A stretch of DNA of 64,000 bases from Pararhizobium_B sp963760965. Its GTDB lineage: Bacteria > Pseudomonadota > Alphaproteobacteria > Rhizobiales > Rhizobiaceae. Below are positions 57,120 through 64,000 of this stretch, piece after piece (positions within the stretch are counted from its first letter, which is position 1; each line of letters starts with the position of its first letter). Under the pieces are notes generated by a model. It made no database searches, was not told the origin of the DNA, and was given only the letters and a program-made list of their open reading frames with translations. Both the position numbers and the translations under genes were made by a program. The stretch spans positions 434,001-498,000 of the forward strand of contig CAVXEW010000007.1 of NCBI GenBank assembly GCA_963760965.1, in the 5' to 3' direction.

Positions 57120-58225
57120 CTGTCCTTGCCAAGAAATTCCTTCAGGGCGGCAATCACCCCGAGATTGGCCTCTTCGCTGCCGATCGTCATGCGCAGCGCA
57201 TTGGGAAAGCCGTATGCCTCCACGCGTCGGAGGATGAAGCCGCGCCGGGTGAGAAAATCGTCCGCGTCGCCAGCCCTGAGCCCGGCTTCTTCGGGGAAGT
57301 GGACGAGCACGAAGTTGGCGACGGAAGGCGTGACGGCCAGTCCGAGTGAAGCGAGTTCCTCCGTCACGCGCGCCAGCCATGTCTGGTTGTGCCGAGCCGC
57401 CGCCTCGGCATGGCCGCGGTCGCGCATCGCCGCGGCTCCCGCGGCGATCGCCATCGCGTTGACGTTGAACGGCCCGCGAATACGCTCGACGGCGTCGACG
57501 ACGTGGGTCGGCGCGTACATCCAGCCGATCCTGAGGCCCGCCAGGCCGTGTATCTTCGAGAAAGTCCGGGTCATGACGACGTTCTCGCTGCCCGAGACGA
57601 TCTCCAGGCCGGCCTCGTAGTCGTTCCGCCGGACGTATTCGGCATAAGCCGCATCGAGCACGAGGAGCACGTGCTTCGGCAGTCCCGCCTGCAGGCGCCT
57701 GACCTCGTCGACCGGCAGATACGTACCCGTCGGATTGTTCGGGTTGGCAATGAAGACGATCTTCGTGCGTCCGGTCACCGCGGCGAGCACCGCATCGACA
57801 TCGCTCGTCAGGTCGCGCTCGGGCACGGTGACCGGTTTCGCGCCCGCCGCCAGGATCTGGATCCTGTAAAGCAGGAAGCCGTGGGCGCTGACGATGCCCT
57901 CGTCGCCCGGCGCCAGGTAAGTCTCGCACAGCAGCGTCAGGAGGTCGTCCGAGCCGTTGCCGCACATAATGTTGGCCGGGTTCAGTCCATGGACCTCGGC
58001 GATCGCTGCCTTGAGATCGTGCGCCGTCCCGTCCGGATAGACCTCGAGCCGGCCCGACACGCTCGCCAGCGCCCTGGCGACGTCGGGGCTCGGGCCGAGC
58101 GGCGTCTCGTTCGACGACAGCTTGTAGACCTTCTCCACTCCCGGAGCGGCGTGCTTGCCGGGCACGTAGGCGGCGATCTCCATGACGCCCGGCTTGGGGA
58201 CGGGTCTGAAAGGTGCGGTGGCCAT
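57116..58225 (-). CDS. hisC: Histidinol-phosphate / aromatic aminotransferase
   Basis: A 369-residue class-I/II PLP aminotransferase. The PLP lysine lies in TRTFSKIHGLAGLRIGW, the phosphate-binding arginine in SGRLEVYPDG, and NPNNPTGTYL is the asparagine motif. The enzyme acts in histidine synthesis and often doubles for prephenate/phenylpyruvate. The four-base overlap with tyrC supports the aromatic role. It is divergent from metX. Confidence 0.93.
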   Translation of the reverse strand: MATAPFRPVPKPGVMEIAAYVPGKHAAPGVEKVYKLSSNETPLGPSPDVARALASVSGRLEVYPDGTAHDLKAAIAEVHGLNPANIMCGNGSDDLLTLLCETYLAPGDEGIVSAHGFLLYRIQILAAGAKPVTVPERDLTSDVDAVLAAVTGRTKIVFIANPNNPTGTYLPVDEVRRLQAGLPKHVLLVLDAAYAEYVRRNDYEAGLEIVSGSENVVMTRTFSKIHGLAGLRIGWMYAPTHVVDAVERIRGPFNVNAMAIAAGAAAMRDRGHAEAAARHNQTWLARVTEELASLGLAVTPSVANFVLVHFPEEAGLRAGDADDFLTRRGFILRRVEAYGFPNALRMTIGSEEANLGVIAALKEFLGKDR

Positions 58226-58357
58226 CGGTATGCGCTTCCTGCCAGGAAAATCGAGGCGCGCGCCCTGGACGCGCGTGACCGGTGAATAGCGTTCCTGCCG
58301 GACGTTGTCGAGGCAAAGCCGCGGCCCGGCAGTCGCGAGACCCGCGCGAAGAAAGGA

Positions 58358-58386
58358 TTGACACGAACTCCGCGCGAACCCTACCT
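58358..58386 (+). promoter_or_regulatory. Candidate sigma-70 promoter of metX
   Basis: A perfect TTGACA (58358-58363) lies 17 bases before CTACCT (58381-58386), a weak -10. The TTG of this box could be misread as the start codon of a longer metX frame. Confidence 0.45.
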
Positions 58387-58418
58387 GTTCACGCCCGCCC
58401 GACAAGGGCCGTCGTGTT

Positions 58419-58434
58419 CTGGAGAAGGCTCCAG
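58419..58434 (+). promoter_or_regulatory. Short hairpin just upstream of the metX start
   Basis: CTGGAG and CTCCAG pair around a four-base loop. The stem contains GGAG, a possible ribosome site, and stands 16 bases before the GTG at 58451. It might modulate translation. The SAM-II riboswitch pattern is not seen. Confidence 0.4.
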
Positions 58435-58450
58435 CGAGGTTCGACCAGCC

Positions 58451-59638
58451 GTGCCGCAGCAACCGCCCGAAACCGCAGCCGCAATCGCCGATCAGGCGCT
58501 CGGCGAGGCTCTCTCTCCGTCCAGCGAATGCGTCCGCTTCGGCCCCGACGCGCCGCTCCGGCTCGACGCCGGCATTGATCTGGCCCCCTTCCAGATCGCC
58601 TACCAGACCTACGGCGCGCTCGACGCCGACAGGTCCAACGCCGTCCTTGTCTGCCATGCCCTGACCGGCGACCAGCACTGCGCCAACGTGCACCCTGTCA
58701 CTGGCAAGCCCGGCTGGTGGACCGGCATGATCGGTCCCGGCAAGCCGGTCGACACCGATCGCTACTTCGTCATCTGCTCGAACGTTCTGGGCGGCTGCCT
58801 CGGATCGACCGGGCCCGCATCGCCGAGCCCGGCGACCGGAAAGCCCTATGCGATCGACCTGCCCGTCATCACCATCCGCGACATGGTGCGGGCGCAGGCA
58901 CGCCTCGTCGACCATCTCGGCATCGAGAGCCTGTTCTGCGTGATCGGCGGATCGATGGGCGGGATGCAGGTGCTGCAATGGGCATCGAGCTACCCCGAGC
59001 GCGTCTTCAGCGCGGTGCCGCTCGCGACCGGCGCCCGGCACACGTCGCAGAACATTGCGTTCCACGAGGTCGGGCGGCAGGCGATCATGGCCGACCCGGA
59101 ATGGCAGCAGGGGCGCTATCTCGAGCGCGGAACGAAGCCCTCGAAGGGCCTGGCGGTGGCGCGCATGACCGCCCACGTGACCTATCTCTCCGAGAGTGCC
59201 CTGCATCGCAAGTTCGGCCGCGCGCTGCAGGATCGCGAGGCGCCGACCTTCGGTTTCGATGCGGATTTCCAGATCGAGAGCTATCTTCGCCATCAGGGCA
59301 TGACGTTCGTCGACCGCTTCGACGCCAATTCCTATCTCTACATGACCCGGGCGATGGACTACTTCGACCTGGCGGCCGACCATGGCGGCAAGCTCGCGGA
59401 CGCCTTCCGAGGCACCCGCACGCGCTATTGCCTTGTCTCCTTTTCCAGCGACTGGCTTTTCCCGACGAGCGAGAACCGCGCCGTGGTCCACGCGCTCAAC
59501 GCCACCGGCGCATCGGTGTCCTTCGTCGAGGTGGAGACCGACAAGGGCCACGACGCCTTCCTGCTCGACGAGCCGGAACTGCTGGAGACGATCGGCGGTT
59601 TCCTTGGATCGGCCGCACGGGCACGGGGAATCGCATGA
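58451..59638 (+). CDS. metX: Homoserine O-acetyltransferase
   Basis: Activates homoserine for methionine synthesis. The 395-residue alpha/beta hydrolase has the nucleophile elbow GGSMGG, the ALTGDQHCANV oxyanion region, the catalytic Asp in FSSDWLFPTSE and the final His in TDKGHDAFLLD. Members act on acetyl- or succinyl-CoA; specificity is not resolved. The GTG at 58451 is preferred because the upstream TTG belongs to a promoter box. Confidence 0.94.
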   Translation: MPQQPPETAAAIADQALGEALSPSSECVRFGPDAPLRLDAGIDLAPFQIAYQTYGALDADRSNAVLVCHALTGDQHCANVHPVTGKPGWWTGMIGPGKPVDTDRYFVICSNVLGGCLGSTGPASPSPATGKPYAIDLPVITIRDMVRAQARLVDHLGIESLFCVIGGSMGGMQVLQWASSYPERVFSAVPLATGARHTSQNIAFHEVGRQAIMADPEWQQGRYLERGTKPSKGLAVARMTAHVTYLSESALHRKFGRALQDREAPTFGFDADFQIESYLRHQGMTFVDRFDANSYLYMTRAMDYFDLAADHGGKLADAFRGTRTRYCLVSFSSDWLFPTSENRAVVHALNATGASVSFVEVETDKGHDAFLLDEPELLETIGGFLGSAARARGIA

Positions 59639-60258
59639 GCGTCAATTCGGAAGCCCGCGTAGACTTCGAGGTGATCGCCGGCCTGGTCGAAGCCGAAGCC
59701 CGCATTCTCGACGTCGGCTGCGGCGACGGCGACCTCCTCGACCTTCTGGCAGGCCGAAAGAAGGTCGACGGACGCGGCATCGAGTTGTCGCAGCACGGGG
59801 TGAACCGGTGCGTCGCACGCGGTCTGTCCGTTATCCAGGGAGACGCCGACCACGACCTCGTACACTACCCCGACGGCAGCTTCGACTATGTTATCCTGTC
59901 CCAGACGATCCAGGCGACCCGCAACCCGAAGACTGTCCTCGGCGAGATGCTGCGCATCGGCCGCCACGCGATCGTCTCCTTTCCGAATTTCGGCCACTGG
60001 AAGGTGCGCGGTTCGCTGATGTTCAAGGGCCGGATGCCGGTCACCAGGCACCTGCCCTATTCCTGGTACGACACCCCCAACATCCATTTCTGCACCGTGC
60101 GGGACTTCGTGGCCCTTTGCAACGAGGTGGGCGCCACGGTGGAGAAGGCGCAGGCCCTGAACCTCGATGGAGAAAGGATGGCGGTCTCCCTGCCCTGGTC
60201 GTTCTGGAACCTGTTCGGTCAGCAGGCGGTGTTTCTGCTCAAGGGCCGTCGCGCCTGA
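59635..60258 (+). CDS. metW: Methionine biosynthesis protein MetW
   Basis: A 207-residue class-I methyltransferase-like protein. The glycine loop ILDVGCGDGDLLDLL, YVILSQTIQATRNPKTVL and FPNFGHWKVRGSLMFKGRMP are the MetW hallmarks. MetW partners MetX and supports its activity in many proteobacteria. Its ATG overlaps the metX TGA by four bases (ATGA), so translation is coupled. Confidence 0.95.
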   Translation: MSVNSEARVDFEVIAGLVEAEARILDVGCGDGDLLDLLAGRKKVDGRGIELSQHGVNRCVARGLSVIQGDADHDLVHYPDGSFDYVILSQTIQATRNPKTVLGEMLRIGRHAIVSFPNFGHWKVRGSLMFKGRMPVTRHLPYSWYDTPNIHFCTVRDFVALCNEVGATVEKAQALNLDGERMAVSLPWSFWNLFGQQAVFLLKGRRA

Positions 60259-60985
60259 GCGTGTGGACGCCCTGCGGCGCCAGCACCGGCACGAAGACAC
60301 GCCGGGATGCCCGGCGTGCCACCGGCAGGCCCTGGTAGAGCCGCTTCTGCGCCTCCACGATGAGGACCCCAGCAAAGAGCGGCCACAGCCTTCGCCCGAC
60401 CCGCTCGCAACCATGGCAGACCTTGAGCAGGCTTCGCCGCTTTGACGGCGGAAAGAAGAGTGCCTCGCCCATGGCGCCGGGGGTGAAGTTCGTTTCACGA
60501 AGCAATGTCGTCAGCTGAGCCCGCGAATAGGGTCGCCCGGAGCCGAAGGGCGTGTGCTCGAACCGCGCCCAGACGCCGCGCCGGTTCGGCGCCACGATGA
60601 TCAGTCGTCCGTTCGGCGCCATGATGCGCCAGGCTTCCTTCAGCATCTCCGCCGGGTTCTCCGCGAACTCGAGCGAGTGCACCATCAGGATGCGGTCGAC
60701 CGCCGCATCAGGCAGCGGCAGCTCTTCCTCGAAGACAAGGGCGGTCGCACAAGGCTCTGCCGGCGGCCACGACGCTGCCCCCTGCCGCGCCGGCATGAAG
60801 GCGAAGGTACGCTCGGTGTCCGTCCGGAAGCGGTCGAGATAAGGCGAGGCGTAGCCCAGTCCTAGAAGCCGCTCGTTCGGCAGTGCGACCCAGATCGACG
60901 CCAGCGCCATCGCGATTGCCTGCTCAGCCAGACGGCCGAGCGGCGTCGAATAGAACTGGCGCAGATCGACGATGTCCGTGTTCAT
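60239..60985 (-). CDS. SAM-dependent methyltransferase converging on metW
   Basis: A 248-residue class-I methyltransferase of the type often paired with gloB in rhizobia. The core is DRILMVHSLEFAENPAEMLKEAWRIMAPNGRLIIVAPN. The N-terminal half begins MNTDIVDLRQFYSTPLGRLAEQAI. The substrate is unknown. The ATG at 60985 is divergent from gloB. The last 20 bases overlap the metW end on the other strand. Confidence 0.88.
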   Translation of the reverse strand: MNTDIVDLRQFYSTPLGRLAEQAIAMALASIWVALPNERLLGLGYASPYLDRFRTDTERTFAFMPARQGAASWPPAEPCATALVFEEELPLPDAAVDRILMVHSLEFAENPAEMLKEAWRIMAPNGRLIIVAPNRRGVWARFEHTPFGSGRPYSRAQLTTLLRETNFTPGAMGEALFFPPSKRRSLLKVCHGCERVGRRLWPLFAGVLIVEAQKRLYQGLPVARRASRRVFVPVLAPQGVHTLRRDGP

Positions 60986-61125
60986 GCGCGCGACCCTAGA
61001 CGGAGTTTGCCCGGAAGGGAATCCTTGACTTCGCGGCATGGCCGACAAGAGTTCATGGCCGCTTGAATTCGCGCGCGGGCGCACTCTAGTTACCAGATAG
61101 TTCAGGACGCGGAGAGGAGACCATC

Positions 61126-61896
61126 ATGTCGAAACTCGAGATTCACCAGTTCATGTGCCGCAGCGACAATTTCGGCGTGTTGCTGCATGATCCCGAATCC
61201 GGCCTCACGGCCTCGATCGACGCTCCCGAAGAAGCACCCATCAGGGCCGCCCTTGAGGAGAAGGGCTGGAAGCTCACCCACATCCTGACGACGCACCACC
61301 ACGGCGATCACGTCGAGGCCAACGAGGCGCTCAAGAAGGCGTTCGGCGTCGAGATCGTCGGCCCGAAGTCCGAGGCCGACCGCATCCCCGGCATCGATCG
61401 GACGGTGGTAGACGCCGACGTGCTGGATTTCGCCGGTCACCGCATCGAGGTCATCTCGACGCCGGGCCATACCCTGGGTCACGTCAGCTACTACCTTCCC
61501 GACGACGCTCTCCTTTTCTGTGCCGACACGCTCTTCGCCCTTGGCTGCGGCCGGGTCTTCGAAGGCACGCCGCACCAGATGTGGAACTCCCTGAAGAAGC
61601 TGCGGGCGCTACCCGACCAGACGATCGTCTATTGCGGACACGAATACACGCTGGCCAACGCGCGCTTCGCAGTGACCGTCGATCCGGACAACCTGTCGCT
61701 GACGGCGCGGGCCCGCGACGTCGAGGCCCTTCGGGAAGCCGGCCGTCCGACACTGCCCACCACGATCGGCGAGGAGAAGGTGACGAACCCGTTCCTCAGG
61801 CCCGACGATCCCGCGATCCGCGCACACCTAGGCATGCAGGATGCAAGCGATGCGGAGGTTTTTGCGGAAATTCGTCGCCGCAAGGACCGCTTCTGA
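61126..61896 (+). CDS. gloB: Hydroxyacylglutathione hydrolase (glyoxalase II)
   Basis: The second enzyme of methylglyoxal detoxification, hydrolysing S-D-lactoylglutathione. The 256-residue metallo-beta-lactamase fold has the metal motif TTHHHGDH, then GHTLGHVSYYL, the bridging aspartate in CADTLFALGCGR and the last ligand in YCGHEYTLAN. GGAGAGGAG precedes the ATG. Confidence 0.96.
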   Translation: MSKLEIHQFMCRSDNFGVLLHDPESGLTASIDAPEEAPIRAALEEKGWKLTHILTTHHHGDHVEANEALKKAFGVEIVGPKSEADRIPGIDRTVVDADVLDFAGHRIEVISTPGHTLGHVSYYLPDDALLFCADTLFALGCGRVFEGTPHQMWNSLKKLRALPDQTIVYCGHEYTLANARFAVTVDPDNLSLTARARDVEALREAGRPTLPTTIGEEKVTNPFLRPDDPAIRAHLGMQDASDAEVFAEIRRRKDRF

Positions 61897-62324
61897 TGAC
61901 GACCGCAGCCACGATCGTCGCCGAACTGGGCCTTTCTCGTCATCCGGAGGGTGGATGGTACGCCGAGACCTTCCGTGATGCCGCCGGTGGAGACCGCGGG
62001 CATTCGACCGCCATCTACTACCTGCTCGAGGAAGGCGACCGGTCGCACTGGCATCGGGTACGCGATGCGGCCGAAATCTGGCATTGGTATGCCGGGGCGG
62101 CGCTCGAACTCTGCATTTGCGAGGACGGCCGCGAGATCCTTCGGCACCGGCTCGGGTCATCGCTTGCCGATGGCGAACGCCCGCAGGCGGTCGTGCCGGC
62201 CAACGCATGGCAGTCGGCCGCCTCACTCGGTGCCTGGACGCTCGTCGGCTGCACGGTCGCGCCCGGTTTCGTCTTCGGTTCCTTCGAGATGGCTCCGCCC
62301 GGCTGGCGACCCGGGATCAGATGA
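61896..62324 (+). CDS. DUF985 cupin protein
   Basis: A 142-residue single-domain cupin. The HPEGGWYAETF lead, STAIYYLLEEGDRSHWHRV and EIWHWYAGAALEL form the family signature, with histidines set to bind a metal. The function is unknown. The ATG shares one base with the gloB stop (TGATG), so the genes are coupled and may act on related small molecules. Confidence 0.9.
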   Translation: MTTAATIVAELGLSRHPEGGWYAETFRDAAGGDRGHSTAIYYLLEEGDRSHWHRVRDAAEIWHWYAGAALELCICEDGREILRHRLGSSLADGERPQAVVPANAWQSAASLGAWTLVGCTVAPGFVFGSFEMAPPGWRPGIR

Positions 62325-62982
62325 GCGCGAGCCCGGCAAGCACGATCAGCGCCTGGCCGAGATAGCGGGCGACGAAGGTCAGCCGGATCGTCGAAAGGGG
62401 CGTCTCCTTTGACCGCGACCTGAGAAACCTGTCGGCCGCCATGGCCGCGTCCGAAGCCGCCAGCAGGAGCGCGCCGAGCAGCACCCAGGGAGGCCGCACG
62501 GCGGCCGCCAGCGCGCACATGGCCACGACCAGCAAGCCATGGATCAGGGCCGGCCATCGCAGTGGTCCGGCACGGGGCACGACGAGGACAAGAAGCCACG
62601 AGGCGCCGGCGGCAACACCGACGGCGACCGCGCTTCGCCAGCCGGCGAGGAGTTGCGGCTGGCTGGCGAGCAGGAAGAGGGTGCCATAGACGACGCGCAC
62701 CGCCAGCTGGACGCCGAGTGCTGCGAGATAGGCCGGAAGACGGTCCTGCACAAGCAGCATCTCGCCGACGGCAGCCAGAAGCAGCGCGCCTTCCAACAGG
62801 GGATGGCCGTTGCGCAGGACGACGAGCACGGCAAGCAGCGCGGTCGCCATCGCCGAAACGCCGGTCTTGCGGATCGACGCCGGCTGGCCCGCGGCCGCGA
62901 CGGCCAGAAGCGCCGACGCCACGGAGAACACCAGCGTCGCGACGACGGGCGCCTGGATCCCGCCCGAGAGCAGCGCGCTCAT
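62317..62982 (-). CDS. YhhN (TMEM86/lysoplasmalogenase) family membrane protein
   Basis: A 221-residue protein with about eight transmembrane helices. The GALLLAAVGEMLLVQDRLPAYL and the C-terminal ASDAAMAADRFL blocks carry the paired acidic residues of the YhhN family. Vertebrate members hydrolyse lysoplasmalogens; the bacterial role is uncertain. It overlaps the cupin end by eight bases and shares four bases with the EamA gene upstream. Confidence 0.85.
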   Translation of the reverse strand: MSALLSGGIQAPVVATLVFSVASALLAVAAAGQPASIRKTGVSAMATALLAVLVVLRNGHPLLEGALLLAAVGEMLLVQDRLPAYLAALGVQLAVRVVYGTLFLLASQPQLLAGWRSAVAVGVAAGASWLLVLVVPRAGPLRWPALIHGLLVVAMCALAAAVRPPWVLLGALLLAASDAAMAADRFLRSRSKETPLSTIRLTFVARYLGQALIVLAGLALI

Positions 62983-63890
62983 TGGACCGTTCCGACGCGG
63001 CCAGCGGCCGGTCGCCCCCGCCCCGGACCGCGTCGGGCCAGCATGTCCTTCGCGGCAAGCGCGGCGCCCCCGGTAATCAGCAGGCATGCGATGGCGATGT
63101 GCCACGAGAGCTGGCCGAAGCCCGCCGCGATCAGGATGATGGTCGAAAGCAGCGGCGCGGCGTAGCTCGCCGCACCCAGCACCTGGATGTCGCCGCGCTT
63201 GACACCATGGTCCCACGCATAGAATGCCGCCCCGACCGGCATGAGGCCGAGCCCCAGCACGGCGAGCCATTGCCCGCCGTCCTGCGGCCAGATCGTCGGC
63301 TCCAGCGCCAGGTGGCACGCCGCAGCCAGAACGGCGGTGGCGAGACAGAAGCCTGTGACCACGTCCGTCGGCACCGCGCCGAAACGGCGCGACACCAGCG
63401 AATAGCTCGACCATGTCAGAGCACAGAGGAACGCGGAAGCGTAGCCGAACACGTAGCGGCCCTCGAACGACACGCCGCCGCGGGCGACGATGAGCACGGT
63501 TCCCGCGAGCCCCATGAGCGCGCCGGCCACGTGGAACCAGCGCAATCGCTCTCCCGGCAGCATTGCGGAGCCGACGACGATGAACAGCGGCCACAGATAG
63601 GCGATCAGCCCGGCCTCCACCGGCGGCGCGTTCCTGAGCGCCGTGAAGTAGAGAAAGTGGTAGCCGAACAACCCCCCGATCCCGCACATCCAGACCGGCC
63701 ACGGCTGGTGCAGGTGAGCCCGGCGCCTTGGATCGCGCAGCAGGGCGATCCCGCCGATGAGCGACCCGACTGCGAAGCACATCGCCGCCAGCTGGAAAGG
63801 AGGAACTCGTCCCGAGGCCGCGGTGAACACCGCCAGCAATGCCCACATCAGGACGGCCGAAAAGCCGATCAGCGTCGCGCGCGCGTCCAC
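62979..63890 (-). CDS. EamA/DMT-family transporter
   Basis: A 303-residue drug/metabolite transporter with ten transmembrane helices in two EamA repeats (first at about 5-135, second at about 148-280). The LRNAPPVEAGLIAYLWPLFIVVGS stretch ends the first repeat. The substrate is unknown; relatives export amino acids or aromatic compounds. It starts at GTG and overlaps the YhhN gene by four bases. Confidence 0.9.
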   Translation of the reverse strand: MDARATLIGFSAVLMWALLAVFTAASGRVPPFQLAAMCFAVGSLIGGIALLRDPRRRAHLHQPWPVWMCGIGGLFGYHFLYFTALRNAPPVEAGLIAYLWPLFIVVGSAMLPGERLRWFHVAGALMGLAGTVLIVARGGVSFEGRYVFGYASAFLCALTWSSYSLVSRRFGAVPTDVVTGFCLATAVLAAACHLALEPTIWPQDGGQWLAVLGLGLMPVGAAFYAWDHGVKRGDIQVLGAASYAAPLLSTIILIAAGFGQLSWHIAIACLLITGGAALAAKDMLARRGPGRGRPAAGRVGTVQ

Positions 63891-63927
63891 CGCTGCCTCC
63901 CGATGTCGATTGCGCTCTGCTCGCTTC

Positions 63928-64000
63928 TCATCGGCCGAACTGGGTCGCCCAGACGGTCACCGAACCGATCTTGGTGGGCACCCGTGCGTAGACGGGCGCA
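63928..64000 (-). CDS. C-terminal end of an unidentified gene cut by the window edge
   Basis: On the minus strand the final 23 codons, PVYARVPTKIGSVTVWATQFGR, end in TGA at 63928-63930. The composition is that of a real protein, but it is too short to identify. Confidence 0.4.
   Translation of the reverse strand, partial: APVYARVPTKIGSVTVWATQFGR

Noticed and set aside
58386..58451. SAM-II riboswitch upstream of metX
   Set aside because: The pseudoknot consensus and A-rich linker of SAM-II were not found. Only a short hairpin is present.

Overview
The window is 64 kb of high-GC, tightly packed bacterial chromosome. Gene content and order point to an alphaproteobacterium of the order Hyphomicrobiales (Rhizobiales), probably near the Phyllobacteriaceae. 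The markers are lysC-ptsP-prfA-prmC-DUF4167-clpB opposite ubiG, argJ-GNAT-mutT beside secA, etfB-etfA-hbdA, argH-lptM-lysA-TIGR02302, cpdR/hpt beside ftsEX, and metXW opposite hisC-tyrC. The family assignment is an inference from synteny and codon style; no marker phylogeny was run.

Layout. 1-8.1 kb, minus strand: clpB (cut by the window edge), DUF4167, prmC, prfA, ptsP and lysC, covering translation termination, nitrogen PTS and aspartate-family synthesis. 8.3-17.2 kb: ubiG, a VOC-fold gene without a visible start codon, then a minus-strand run (DUF1178, nitrilase-family amidase, glutaredoxin, comF), a methyltransferase, a small Flp-pilin pair, mutT, GNAT, argJ and a periplasmic parvulin. 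17.4-28.3 kb: secA, then the least core-like stretch, with a Wzx-type flippase, an acyltransferase, an acyl-CoA synthetase divergent from a LysR regulator, and a large unrecognised envelope protein with a deacetylase-like domain. A tRNA-Leu(CAA) follows. 28.7-34.6 kb: YqaA, DsbB, an HNH endonuclease, an AlkA-type glycosylase, and then three genes (gluQ, yihY, an SDR) that each contain several single-base frame breaks. 34.6-41.1 kb: PduO-type adenosyltransferase, etfBA, hbdA and an EmrAB-type efflux pump. 41.1-48.7 kb: TlpA, argH, lptM, lysA, TIGR02302, cpdR and hpt. 48.7-54.6 kb: ftsEX and envelope or lipid genes. 54.6-64 kb: an ArnT-like glycosyltransferase, tyrC-hisC, metXW, gloB and small membrane proteins.

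Functionally the window is mostly housekeeping: lysine, arginine, methionine, tyrosine and histidine synthesis, electron-transfer flavoprotein and beta-oxidation, disulfide handling (DsbB, TlpA, glutaredoxin) and cell division (FtsEX). I saw no CRISPR array, insertion sequence, integrase, prophage, toxin-antitoxin pair or biosynthetic cluster.

The most notable observations are a perfect 32-bp palindrome between ptsP and prfA, about ten frame breaks packed into 3 kb with intact genes on both sides, an orphan pilin plus single-pass partner pair, and the two-domain envelope protein at 26.1-28.3 kb. I found no convincing new multi-gene system.
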